Assembly: GCA_019218315.1 (NCBI GenBank)
Contig: JAHUUI010000004.1
Coordinates: 124,001 to 188,000, forward strand
Direction: 5' to 3'
DNA length: 64,000 bases
Source of the DNA: Cardiobacteriaceae bacterium TAE3-ERU3
Lineage (GTDB): Bacteria > Pseudomonadota > Gammaproteobacteria > Cardiobacteriales > Cardiobacteriaceae
In this document: positions 28,844-37,237 of the stretch, piece after piece
Numbering within the stretch: the first letter of the stretch is position 1
How the letters are laid out: the number at the start of each line of letters is the position of its first letter
Notes under the pieces: model-generated
Databases searched by the model: none
What the model was told of the DNA's origin: nothing
What the model saw: the letters and a program-made list of their open reading frames with translations, nothing else
Position numbers and translations under genes: made by a program

Positions 28844-29472
28844 ACAAAATCTTCCTTGCCGCCTCACTCGCCGCTGTCATCCACACTGCCGATGCGGCCG
28901 ACATGCTTATTCACGCTGCCGGCGACGAGCAACCCCTCGCTCTCGAACACGATGCCTTCCGCATCAGTGAACAGAAAGCCACCAACCTCCTCGCGACAAT
29001 GCTTTTCACCGAACTACTCAAGGACAGTGGTATGCGATACAGCATCGCCAGTGATGCACCTATTTTGCAAGAACTTGGCGCGGCACCCGAAGCAGACGGC
29101 TGCACCTTGCTCGCAGTAGAATTGCACTTCAACCCTGAAGACCAGCCGGACGGCGCTGGCACAGGCCTATGGATTGCCACCGACCCTGAAGACGAAACCG
29201 CCAGCGAACTCGCGCAATACGTTCTCGAAACATGGACGACAAAAACCCACAGCCCATACCGTAGCGTACCGCTACACCACGTCCAGCCCGATGCCTATAG
29301 CGACCCATATAGCGGCGAAAGTTGCCCGGCAATCTACGTCAATCTCGATACCTTCAGCACGAGTGATCCCAATCTGTGGCCTACCCAGGCACAATCCATG
29401 CAGTACTACGCGCGCGACCTAGCGCATGCGATCAATGCCGCATTGAATCTTCAGGCAATGGAAAATAAATGA
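28840..29472 (+). CDS. Secreted divergent amidase_3-like protein
   Basis: A 210-residue protein with a cleavable signal peptide (residues 1-19, ending ADAA) and a mature part that loosely resembles N-acetylmuramoyl-L-alanine amidase (Amidase_3). It has LLAVELHFNP, like the family's SIHaN strand, then ELAQYVLETW, then CPAIYVNLDTFSTSDPNLW, where the family has a Glu followed by a phenylalanine and N-x-x-D-x-x-L. The expected Glu is replaced by Asp and the first His motif is weak, so it may be inactive or bind something else. The start overlaps the upstream gene by 4 bases (ATGA). No hits could be checked. Confidence 0.5.
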   Translation: MNKIFLAASLAAVIHTADAADMLIHAAGDEQPLALEHDAFRISEQKATNLLATMLFTELLKDSGMRYSIASDAPILQELGAAPEADGCTLLAVELHFNPEDQPDGAGTGLWIATDPEDETASELAQYVLETWTTKTHSPYRSVPLHHVQPDAYSDPYSGESCPAIYVNLDTFSTSDPNLWPTQAQSMQYYARDLAHAINAALNLQAMENK

Positions 29473-29566
29473 GATTAATATGGCATCTTTAATGTCATGC
29501 AAATTTTTAAAATTCGGCTTTATATCAGGACAAGAGTGATAATAAATAGGGTCATGTGAAGTTCTA

Positions 29567-30040
29567 TCATTTTCTCATTTTTTGCCGTATAAATAGATAC
29601 AAAAGATAGATTGACGAGATGATAAAAGTTAAAAGATAAAGCAATCTATTCCTGAAATTTAGGCATATATTATTTTCTGCATAATGATCTCTGATCAGGC
29701 CTGTTTTCATAAATTGATAGATTTTATCTTCAAAAAAGACAGTCGATTTCGTCATACATTGAACAAAGCCAAACACATATATTTCAGATGGTTTTTCAAG
29801 ACACAGTTGCGGGTGTTCATCACACATAACAGAATATAAATTCCCATTATTCACAAAGCGAATTTCTTTTACCGTTCCATTTTTATTGAAAAAATAATGT
29901 AACTTATGATTGTGCTTTATATACGTAAATTGATTATCTGCTTGTATAAGCCTTGGCGAGATAAAAAGTAAGAAAGAACTCATTAAAAGCCAGCAAATTG
30001 ATATAGCTGTTAATAGTTTTCTTGCCTCTAATATTTTCAC
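29567..30040 (-). CDS. AT-rich orphan membrane-anchored protein
   Basis: A 157-residue protein I do not recognise. There is a membrane helix at about 12-32, a central soluble part with four Cys (MCDEHPQLC and FGFVQC, NNICLNF) and a C-terminal helix at about 134-152 ending in a basic tail. The DNA is clearly richer in A and T than its neighbours and the codons follow suit, which suggests recent acquisition. It is on the opposite strand to the preceding operon and just after the mutarotase gene. Confidence 0.6.
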   Translation of the reverse strand: MKILEARKLLTAISICWLLMSSFLLFISPRLIQADNQFTYIKHNHKLHYFFNKNGTVKEIRFVNNGNLYSVMCDEHPQLCLEKPSEIYVFGFVQCMTKSTVFFEDKIYQFMKTGLIRDHYAENNICLNFRNRLLYLLTFIISSIYLLYLFIRQKMRK

Positions 30041-30058
30041 TTATATTCCTGAAAATAA

Positions 30059-30904
30059 TCAGTCAGTACTAATCGCTGCATTCACCAAAATACTAACACT
30101 CAGGCTTTCGCCTTGTAATAAGGGCCGATTAATTCGCGCAGTTTCCAGACAGAGCATTTCTTTATAAGCATCGTCGCGCATGGCGCTTGGTGTGTTATAC
30201 CACGGGTTCCACAGCACCGTATCGCTGGCGTTTTTGTGGACCAAAGTAATGGTGCGCTGGTTACCATGATCATGAATGCATTGCACCGGCTGTTCAATTT
30301 GATAGATACAATCTGTCGGTGCGTCAATCTCGCGCGGGGACGGTACTTCGCTTTGCTGTTGTGCATTGGCATCAAAACAGCTGGTCGGCAAGCCGGAAAC
30401 GTGGGTTTGCGTGATGTCGCCAATCTGGAAATAGCTGTGTAGCGCAGCTTGCGCCCGGGTGTCGCGTTGATGGGTCAGGGTTAGCATGCAAGCCTCGCCA
30501 AGCTGTATGTGCAGGGTCGCTTCCAGACCATGATCGTCATAAAGCCCGAACAGCAGAATCGCGCCTTCATCGCCGATTTGCCAATCATCGAGCGACCAGT
30601 TGCGAATCCGCGCCGTACCGTGCGCCGGTTCACCATCTGCTTTGCCAAACCACGGATAACATATCGGCACGCCACCGCGAATGGCATGACCGGCTTTAAA
30701 TGGTTCCACCTCGCTTAGCCAGATCACATTTTGCTTCACTGTCGCGGGTCGCCAATGCAACAATTGCGCGCCCTGTAGTGACACTGCTGCCTCACAATGC
30801 GCATGACTGAGCACCAACACATCTATCTCGCCACATTGGCGCAGAGTCAAATCTGCATGAAGCGCTTCGCTGACTTCCAGCTTACTGAATATATGATCAT
30901 TCAT
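30059..30904 (-). CDS. D-hexose-6-phosphate mutarotase (YeaD/aldose-1-epimerase-like)
   Basis: Interconverts the anomers of hexose 6-phosphates in the cytosol. The 281-residue product has FSLQG-type strand AVSLQGAQLLHW, then AIRGGVPICYPWFG, the catalytic His in AHGTAR, ALHSYFQIGD, and the C-terminal CLETARIN. The ATG at 30904 has AAAGGTG upstream at good spacing; a longer frame to 31003 lacks this and adds a non-family N-terminus. Its upstream spacer of about 300 bases is shared with divergent sodC. Confidence 0.88.
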   Translation of the reverse strand: MNDHIFSKLEVSEALHADLTLRQCGEIDVLVLSHAHCEAAVSLQGAQLLHWRPATVKQNVIWLSEVEPFKAGHAIRGGVPICYPWFGKADGEPAHGTARIRNWSLDDWQIGDEGAILLFGLYDDHGLEATLHIQLGEACMLTLTHQRDTRAQAALHSYFQIGDITQTHVSGLPTSCFDANAQQQSEVPSPREIDAPTDCIYQIEQPVQCIHDHGNQRTITLVHKNASDTVLWNPWYNTPSAMRDDAYKEMLCLETARINRPLLQGESLSVSILVNAAISTD

Positions 30905-31010
30905 CACCAACACCTTTGATTTATTTTCAACCATATCCTTGAGGATAAATTTTAAAGGCTTGACCATCACAAGCAAACAACGGCTTATGTCACACCTAAA
31001 CACTGCATAA

Positions 31011-31037
31011 ATGTGTACGCGCCAATGTGTACGTGCC
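31011..31037. repeat. Tandem 13-bp direct repeat between mutarotase gene and sodC
   Basis: ATGTGTACGCGCC (31011-31023) and ATGTGTACGTGCC (31025-31037) differ at one base and are spaced 14 bases start to start. They lie in the divergent promoter region 30905-31212, which otherwise shows only AT-rich sequence. A regulator site is possible. Confidence 0.4.
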
Positions 31038-31212
31038 TTTGCTATATTTTAATTATACATTTGCTTTCTTGCCCCATAATCTAAAGGCTTAACTATTTCA
31101 ATGACTATTGCGGCATGCCCAAAGCCCGTATGCCTCTGTCAGGGTTCACGAATTGCCACAATAACCAGTCTACAAATCCTATCTGTTTTACAACATCAAC
31201 CAGGAATATTTT

Positions 31213-31755
31213 ATGAATATACGTTCTCTTGCTACTACCTGCCTGATATCGACCGCCCTATTCAGTAGTATCGCCGTATCTGCTGCAGAGCAAAAAAGTG
31301 CTGATCTATATAATGAATCCGGTGAAACCATTGGCACTGTGAAGCTGACCGATGCACCAAAAGGGGTTATTTTACGCATTGAAGCAAATGGCCTGCCCGC
31401 TGGTTGGCACGGCATACATTTCCATGAAACAGGCGATTGCCAACATCCGGAATTCAAAAGTGCTGGCGGCCATGTGCATCACAGCAGTGATGAACTGGTT
31501 CATGGCCTGCTGAATCCCGAAGCAAATGATGCCGGCGACTTACCTAACGTCTATGTCAATGAAGATGGTAGCCTGACTGTAGAATTGTATTCAACTTACG
31601 TCGGCTTTGATGCCAGCGAGGACAGAGCTGCTTTAATGGATGAAGACGGCGCCGCACTCATTATTCACGTTAACCCTGATGACTATAGCAGCCAGCCAAT
31701 CGGCGGTGCCGGTGCGCGTATTGCCTGTGCCATTATCAAGGAAGCATCAAAGTAA
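31213..31755 (+). CDS. sodC: Periplasmic Cu,Zn superoxide dismutase
   Basis: Dismutates superoxide in the periplasm. The 180-residue protein has a signal peptide (about 1-24), the copper ligands in GIHFHETGDC, the bridging His in SAGGHVHH, a further Zn-site His in ELVHGLLNP and the late copper His in ALIIHVNPDD. GGAGARIACAI carries the conserved Arg and the second disulfide Cys. At the position where most enzymes have His-x-Gly-Asp for zinc, this one has DAGDLP, so one zinc His is replaced by Asp. Such a variant occurs in a known bacterial clade. An SD-like AGGA precedes the start. Confidence 0.93.
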   Translation: MNIRSLATTCLISTALFSSIAVSAAEQKSADLYNESGETIGTVKLTDAPKGVILRIEANGLPAGWHGIHFHETGDCQHPEFKSAGGHVHHSSDELVHGLLNPEANDAGDLPNVYVNEDGSLTVELYSTYVGFDASEDRAALMDEDGAALIIHVNPDDYSSQPIGGAGARIACAIIKEASK

Positions 31756-31817
31756 CGTACTATAGCCTGAACCCATAGATGAGAGCCTTTAAAATCAATC
31801 ATCTATTAACACTTCAT

Positions 31818-31862
31818 ACAGGTGTACCACTACGGCACACCTGTTGATATCTACATTTTTTT
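31818..31862 (+). terminator. Probable terminator after sodC
   Basis: An 8-bp stem ACAGGTGT / ACACCTGT (31818-31825 with 31837-31844) has an 11-base loop, with a run of seven T at 31856-31862, about 12 bases further. The delay between stem and T-run makes it less certain. The acyltransferase gene converges here. Confidence 0.45.
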
Positions 31863-31872
31863 GGCAAGACAA

Positions 31873-33624
31873 TCAAACCACCATGCCACTCGCCACATCA
31901 CCGCTATACTCTCGCACAAACGGCGCAATATAGCGCTCGTATTTCTTCGCTTTCATGCGGCTCATGTCCACCACCACAAACCCGTCTACACAAAAACCAA
32001 ACGCGGGATCAATCGAAAAATCACCAAACACCACCCCGCCTTCGTCACACAGTGCCGCGTAGTGCTTCATCAACGGAGGAATGACCAAATTCATGTGCTT
32101 GAGGCGCTTTTTGAGCACTTTTTCAGCCTCGGCACGCGACAATCCGGCGAAATTTTCAGCAATCTTGCGCTGCTGCGCTGGCTTGATCACATACGGATTG
32201 CGCGCGCGCACGATCGGCTCGTCCGGCACAAAATAGAGGCGATGGTATCCGACCAGCCAATCCACCGCCTCTTTGGGATATTGTGGCGAAATACTCACCC
32301 CGCCGAATAAATAGCGCAGATGTGGACGCGTCGCATAATAAGCGCCAATACCTTGCCACATCATATCGAGTGCGCGGGTATTCCAGTAATCAGGACAAAT
32401 AAAACCGCGTCCGAGCTCCATCGCCTGATCAAGCCACGACTGATCACCGACAAAATCAAAAAAGCCTTGCGTATAAAGCTGGGCAAGACGCTTTTCACGA
32501 TGTCCTTTCGCAACCGGCAATACGCGATATGCCCCCATAATCGCTTGGTCTTCTTTATCCCAAACCAGTAAATGCTGATAGTGGCTGTCATAGTGATCCA
32601 AATCTCGCGGTTGACCACTGCCCTCACCAACCTGGCGGAAGGAAATTTCACGCAAGCGACCAATTTCCTGCAATAAAATCGGGTTTTTATGCGGCTGATG
32701 CAGCAATACGCGGTATTGATCGTTAATTTCACCCAACACTGTTGTCGAGCGGATAGCATGCTGAAGCACTTTGTCATCAACCGGCTGTGCAACCGCCTGT
32801 GGTGCGTGGAAAATACCGCCACCATCATCGGCCAGCCCATAGACATGCGCACGAATCAGCATCACAACCTCTGCATCATCAACTGGCAACGATTGCAGCA
32901 AGCTAATCGGCAACATCTTGCCCATGTGCAACGTGATGCGCTCATACTGCTCACGCCACATCTCACGCACCAACATCAATGTCGACATGAATGGCAAATA
33001 GCGGCTGATGCGGTAAAACCACGGACCATTCAACCCTTCAACATAGATCGGCACAATCGGTGCGTCGCAGCGCTTGGCAATTTGGTAAAACACCTTCGAC
33101 CACTTGCGATCAGCAATACCATCCGCACCCGCTCGTGACACTTCACCAGCCGGAAAAACAATCACTGCCCCGCCATCTTCCAGCGTTGCCTGAACGCTCT
33201 TGATCTGATTGCGAGCGAAGTCGTTCTTCCATACGTTGACTGGAATAATATACGGCGCCAGCGGTGTTAACGCGCACAGCTGCTCATTGGCAATAATTTT
33301 GACGTCATCACGCACGGAGAGCATCGCGTGCAGCAGCATCAGCCCATCAAGACCACCCAATGGATGATTAGCCACCACAACGCAACGACCCTGCGCAGAA
33401 ATAGCCGCATCAGTATCCATTTTCAGCGTATAGTCCACGCCTAACTCAGCAAAGACCTCCTCGATAAATTCCTTGAGCGGCAAATGTTCATATTGACGGA
33501 GAAAATGATTAATTTCTTTCTCTTTGAGCATCCAGCGCAAGAAAGCCACGGCACCCTGCCGTATCACAGGCCAGCGCCAAGCACCTCGTGCTTTACGCTG
33601 ATACACCTTTTCGATATCAATCAT
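31873..33624 (-). CDS. Two-domain acyltransferase, OlsF-like (candidate ornithine lipid synthase)
   Basis: A 583-residue fusion. The N-terminal half is a lysophospholipid acyltransferase domain with ANHPLGGLDGL (an NHxxxxD motif), VFPAGEVSR and APIVPIYVEG. The C-terminal half is a GNAT-like acyl-ACP transferase of the OlsB/hemolysin type, with ELGRGFICPDYWNTRALDMMW and YLFGGVSISPQYP. OlsF is the known bifunctional version that N-acylates ornithine and then O-acylates the product, but there the domain order and substrate must be checked before transferring the name. The ATG at 33624 is preceded by a strong GAGGGG; an in-frame ATG ten codons upstream is less favourable. Confidence 0.75.
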   Translation of the reverse strand: MIDIEKVYQRKARGAWRWPVIRQGAVAFLRWMLKEKEINHFLRQYEHLPLKEFIEEVFAELGVDYTLKMDTDAAISAQGRCVVVANHPLGGLDGLMLLHAMLSVRDDVKIIANEQLCALTPLAPYIIPVNVWKNDFARNQIKSVQATLEDGGAVIVFPAGEVSRAGADGIADRKWSKVFYQIAKRCDAPIVPIYVEGLNGPWFYRISRYLPFMSTLMLVREMWREQYERITLHMGKMLPISLLQSLPVDDAEVVMLIRAHVYGLADDGGGIFHAPQAVAQPVDDKVLQHAIRSTTVLGEINDQYRVLLHQPHKNPILLQEIGRLREISFRQVGEGSGQPRDLDHYDSHYQHLLVWDKEDQAIMGAYRVLPVAKGHREKRLAQLYTQGFFDFVGDQSWLDQAMELGRGFICPDYWNTRALDMMWQGIGAYYATRPHLRYLFGGVSISPQYPKEAVDWLVGYHRLYFVPDEPIVRARNPYVIKPAQQRKIAENFAGLSRAEAEKVLKKRLKHMNLVIPPLMKHYAALCDEGGVVFGDFSIDPAFGFCVDGFVVVDMSRMKAKKYERYIAPFVREYSGDVASGMVV

Positions 33625-33968
33625 CTTTTCCCCCTCAAACTTCTCAATTCTCATGAAGTCTAGAGTAGAAATGTTACCGCAGCTTTACACACAAAAAAAC
33701 AAGCTCGTATCATGATTTAAAAGGCAAATCCCGCCACGGCGAACCACACGCTGAAAACCGTAAAAATCATTCAGCGCCAGACCAACACACCGCTGCATCA
33801 CGCACGGAGTCTGCTGCAATATTTTCTCAATGAGCAGCCTCACCGATAGATGCCATCTGCGCCGCATCAGGCTCGTACTTTTCCTGACACAGAGCACATG
33901 CCAACGTCATCACGCCCCAACCGATAAAGCGGCTGACGCACCAATAGCAATTACGCTAGAATACACGC
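33625..33968. other. Non-coding spacer before psd
   Basis: 344 bases between the acyltransferase gene and psd. The minus strand contains a 70-codon open frame (33685-33897) and a 27-codon Cys-containing frame, neither with a Shine-Dalgarno or a recognisable product. No clear promoter, terminator or repeat is seen. Confidence 0.5.
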
Positions 33969-34802
33969 ATGAATACGACCCTATACAAACTGATACCGCG
34001 GCGCATGATGAGCGCTGCCATGTACCGCCTTGCGCGCGTAACCCATCCTACCCTTAAAAACCGCATTATATCGACATACATGCGGATTACCGGTGCAGAT
34101 ACCAGCTTTGCCGCTGAAAAAGATCCGCACGCTTACACAAGCCTGAACGACTTTTTCACCCGTGCGTTAGCCGATGGAGCACGCCCGATAGACGCTGATC
34201 CAGCACACCTCGTCAGCCCCGTAGATGGGCGCTGCGCTATCCATGAAAATCTGCAAGCAGACACCATGCTGCAAGCCAAAGGCATGCCGTATTCAGCGGC
34301 ACAACTGCTCGGCAGCGAATCGTGGGCCGCGCCTTTTATCAATGGCACCACCGCCACTCTCTATCTCGCCCCAGATGACTACCACCGCATCCACATCCCC
34401 TGCGATGCTACCCTCACAGAGATGCGCTTTTGCCCCGGTGACAAGCACAGCGTCGCCCTCTCACTGCTCGACAAAATCCCCAATATCTTTGCTGGCAACG
34501 AGCGCGTCGTTTGCATGTTTGATACCGAATTTGGGCGCATGGCGCTGGTCATGGTCGGCGCTCTGAACGTCAGCAGTATTGCCACCGTCTGGCATGGTGA
34601 CGTACTCAACGCCGCCAACAATACCTATGACTACCGCAACCAGCCGCGCAGCTTCAAAAAAGGTGATGAAATTGGCCGCTTTAACCTCGGCTCGACCGTC
34701 ATCCTGCTGTTTGAACCAAACAGGATTAACTGGTCTGATGCCGCGCTGAACAAAGCCGACAAAATCCACATGGGCGAAATGATTGCGAGCCGCCATGAGT
34801 AG
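33969..34802 (+). CDS. psd: Phosphatidylserine decarboxylase proenzyme
   Basis: Makes phosphatidylethanolamine at the inner membrane. The 277-residue proenzyme has SPVDGRC, the YHRIHIP segment and the self-cleavage motif LGST near residue 240; its Ser becomes the pyruvoyl group, giving the alpha and beta subunits. Length is close to E. coli Psd (322, which has a longer C-terminus). Its stop overlaps the rnhA start by 8 bases. Confidence 0.97.
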   Translation: MNTTLYKLIPRRMMSAAMYRLARVTHPTLKNRIISTYMRITGADTSFAAEKDPHAYTSLNDFFTRALADGARPIDADPAHLVSPVDGRCAIHENLQADTMLQAKGMPYSAAQLLGSESWAAPFINGTTATLYLAPDDYHRIHIPCDATLTEMRFCPGDKHSVALSLLDKIPNIFAGNERVVCMFDTEFGRMALVMVGALNVSSIATVWHGDVLNAANNTYDYRNQPRSFKKGDEIGRFNLGSTVILLFEPNRINWSDAALNKADKIHMGEMIASRHE

Positions 34803-35259
34803 CTCCAGTAAAGATCAGGCACTCAACATCTACACAGATGGCGCATGCAAAGGCAACCCCGGCATTGGCGGCTGGGGTGTGCTGATGCAATTTGGCAAAC
34901 ACGAGAAAACCCTCTGTGGCGCAGAAGCACACACCACCAACAACCGCATGGAACTACAAGCAGCGATCGAAGCACTCAAAGCGATAAAAAGGCCGTGCAA
35001 AATCATCCTCACCACCGACTCGGTGTACGTCAAAAACGGCATCACCCAATGGCTGCACTCGTGGAAAAAGAACGGCTGGAAAACCGCACAGAAAAAGCCG
35101 GTGCAAAATGTCGAACTGTGGCAAGAACTCGATAGCCTCGCTGCACAGTACGACATCGACTGGCAATGGGTCAAAGGCCACAGCGGTCATCCCGGCAATG
35201 AGGTCGCCGACCAGCTCGCCAATCAGGCGATCAAGGAACTGCGTGAGCAACAAGGCTAA
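34795..35259 (+). CDS. rnhA: Ribonuclease HI
   Basis: Degrades RNA in RNA-DNA hybrids. The catalytic Asp in [11 protein letters not shown], the Glu in NNRMELQA, the Asp in TTDSVYV and the late Asp in [12 protein letters not shown] are all present, as is the basic protrusion [17 protein letters not shown]. The ATG at 34795 gives 154 residues (E. coli 155) and overlaps psd by 8 bases; an ATG four codons earlier is possible. Secure. Confidence 0.98.
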   Translation: MSSSSKDQALNIYTDGACKGNPGIGGWGVLMQFGKHEKTLCGAEAHTTNNRMELQAAIEALKAIKRPCKIILTTDSVYVKNGITQWLHSWKKNGWKTAQKKPVQNVELWQELDSLAAQYDIDWQWVKGHSGHPGNEVADQLANQAIKELREQQG

Positions 35260-35320
35260 TGCACTGCTCACTGATATTAGGTCATATTTAGCCTAAAAAG
35301 CATATTCCCAATAATACAAA

Positions 35321-35358
35321 CACCCCTTTGAAAAGTTTATATAACGTTCAAAGGGGTG
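35321..35358. terminator. Convergent hairpin between rnhA and aroK
   Basis: A perfect 12-bp inverted repeat CACCCCTTTGAA / TTCAAAGGGGTG (35321-35332, 35347-35358) with a 14-base loop containing GTT/AAC. On the minus strand the stem is followed by TTTGTATTATT, so it may end aroK transcripts and block rnhA read-through. Confidence 0.55.
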
Positions 35359-35399
35359 GTGAGATGCAGGCATGCTGCATGAATACCAAAGACGATTAA

Positions 35400-35939
35400 C
35401 TACAGCCCTTCACGCTGCAATTCTTCATTCACTCTGGTCAGTAGTTTTTTAAACGACAGCGAGAAGAAATTCGCGTCGGTATCAAGGCGGTAATCTGCCA
35501 GCCCTTCATACAAGCCGAGCCGTTCATCACGCAGCTGTTGCAAGCGCTCTGCGACATTCGGTACCTGCGTCAGTGGGCGTCGCTTGTCTGACCCGATACG
35601 CTGCATCTGCCTCTCGACCGAAACATCGAGAAACACCACATAGCGCTGCTGGGCAATCAAGCGGCGATTCAGTGCACTGAGCACGATCCCACCACCACAG
35701 GCGACAATGCAGTCGTGCGGTTCACTCAGCACTTCAGCGAGGATACCTTCTTCACGGCGACGAAAGCCATCTTCCCCTTCCGTTTCAAAAATCGTCGGAA
35801 TATCGACACCAGTACGCTCACACAGTGCATGATCGGTATCGACAAAGCGCCAGCGCAATTTACTCGCCAAGCGTTTTCCGAGCGACGTCTTCCCGGCCCC
35901 CATAGGGCCAATTAACACTATTTTTCTATTCGGCGTCAT
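35400..35939 (-). CDS. aroK: Shikimate kinase
   Basis: Phosphorylates shikimate in aromatic amino-acid synthesis. The protein has the Walker A motif GPMGAGKTS at residues 11-19, the shikimate-binding FVDTDHALCERTG, EDGFRRREE, ACGGGIV and the lid RRPL. The ATG at 35939 has GGGG six bases upstream and gives 179 residues; ATGs 6 and 10 codons upstream are less well supported. aroB, which usually follows aroK, is not next to it here. Confidence 0.95.
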   Translation of the reverse strand: MTPNRKIVLIGPMGAGKTSLGKRLASKLRWRFVDTDHALCERTGVDIPTIFETEGEDGFRRREEGILAEVLSEPHDCIVACGGGIVLSALNRRLIAQQRYVVFLDVSVERQMQRIGSDKRRPLTQVPNVAERLQQLRDERLGLYEGLADYRLDTDANFFSLSFKKLLTRVNEELQREGL

Positions 35940-36140
35940 CACGCGCCCCAAATTCATAATATGGCGCAATTATAACCATCTAACCCTGTAATGTCCGACT
36001 TGTATGAAAAATAATAAACAGTCACCTACTGTTATTAACCTCCACAACGCCATATTCTGGCTCGTATATGACAGATAATTTGATAAGCTATCTTTACGCC
36101 CCCAAATAAATGATTCTTTCCCTCACTTCAGGAGAACTTC

Positions 36141-36548
36141 ATGTCTAACACAGCTACTATTCAATACACTGGCAACCTCCACACAGATGCCACCCACAAT
36201 CAAAGTGGCACCGTCATCTCAACCGACGCACCGACAGACAATGGCGGTAAGGGCGAAGCCTTTTCCCCAACAGACCTCGTTGCCAGCGCCTTGGCAAGCT
36301 GCGCATTGACCATCATGGGCCTGAAAGCTGCTTCACTCGGCATCGAGTTCAACGACGTCCGCGCCGAAGTGCAAAAAACCATGGCGGCCAATCCACGCCG
36401 AATTAGTGCAATCAGCATTGCATTCCACATCAATCACGACTATCCGCAGGACGTTCGCACCAAACTTGAAGCTGCTGCTCATGCCTGCCCGGTCGCACAC
36501 AGCCTGAGTGCAGACCTCGAGCAAACTTTCACATTCCACTACGCCTAA
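36141..36548 (+). CDS. OsmC-family protein
   Basis: A 135-residue OsmC/Ohr-fold protein. The family reduces organic hydroperoxides with two Cys; here they are in SALASCALTIMG and AAHACPVAHSL. This spacing is of the general OsmC/YhfA type rather than clear-cut Ohr. An AGGAG precedes the start. It stands alone, 200 bases from aroK, and converges on the unknown membrane protein downstream. Confidence 0.85.
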   Translation: MSNTATIQYTGNLHTDATHNQSGTVISTDAPTDNGGKGEAFSPTDLVASALASCALTIMGLKAASLGIEFNDVRAEVQKTMAANPRRISAISIAFHINHDYPQDVRTKLEAAAHACPVAHSLSADLEQTFTFHYA

Positions 36549-36567
36549 GCTCATCAAAGTAGGCGCA

Positions 36568-36599
36568 TAAAAAATCGGGGTAATACACATTACCCCGAT
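36568..36599 (-). terminator. Intrinsic terminator between OsmC gene and the 36630-37130 gene
   Basis: A perfect 11-bp stem ATCGGGGTAAT / ATTACCCCGAT (36574-36584, 36589-36599) with four-base loop. On the minus strand it is followed by a T-run (36568-36574 are A on plus). It ends the minus-strand gene and may also stop the OsmC transcript. Confidence 0.8.
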
Positions 36600-36629
36600 A
36601 AATAGATCACAATGGCACGCTACCTACAG

Positions 36630-37130
36630 TTAGCTTGCTACATCTCGTGCCTTCTCCCAAGCATTCTGCATCTCGTTAAATACCTGCTCACTATCTGCAT
36701 CCAACCAATGAAGCAATAGCAAAATACTAACCACTTCACCATGATGTTTTTCTGGCAATGATGCACCCACACTCGGGAAGTTCCGCTGCAACGCCCCACG
36801 ATGAAATTCGATAAAAACACTACCGCCACCTTCACTGCGCGGCAACCAAGTCAGCTCTTCAATGTCTTGCCAATAAATAAAACCAACTCTAGGCAACGTC
36901 TTTTCTTCACACAAAGCATACGTCCATTTCACGCCTTGTTCGTTAAAAACGAGCGGCGGTTTGCGCTGTATCCAAATAACCACCAATGGCATCAAGACAA
37001 ACAGCAGCCACACGGGCTGAAATGTAGCATTTTTATAAAATGCCCAGCCCATCAGCGCCGCAACAAACAAGCTAAACCCAGCCAATACCGCTGTCCGGCG
37101 GCTATCATAGCGTCGATGGTAAATCTGCAT
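36630..37130 (-). CDS. Membrane protein with bacterial PH-like region, unknown function
   Basis: A 166-residue protein I cannot name. Two adjacent membrane helices (about residues 15-53) are followed by a cytosolic part reading LVFNEQGVKWTY, then FIYWQDIEELTWL, similar in layout to small membrane proteins with a PH-like fold (STM3941 type). The ATG at 37130 has an AAGGAG seven bases upstream; an ATG seven codons earlier is possible. It is followed by a strong terminator and is head-to-head with the next gene. Confidence 0.65.
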   Translation of the reverse strand: MQIYHRRYDSRRTAVLAGFSLFVAALMGWAFYKNATFQPVWLLFVLMPLVVIWIQRKPPLVFNEQGVKWTYALCEEKTLPRVGFIYWQDIEELTWLPRSEGGGSVFIEFHRGALQRNFPSVGASLPEKHHGEVVSILLLLHWLDADSEQVFNEMQNAWEKARDVAS

Positions 37131-37237
37131 TGCACACTCCTTGGATTCCACAAAAAATCATTCAATCAATTTCTTTGCTATTATCGTCGAAAATATTCTT
37201 CCAATCTCACGCTTTGTTAGCAAACTGAAGGCATACA

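Noticed and set aside
33685-33897. 70-codon minus-strand frame before psd
   Set aside because: No Shine-Dalgarno, odd composition rich in Arg and Cys, and no recognisable domain; more likely chance.
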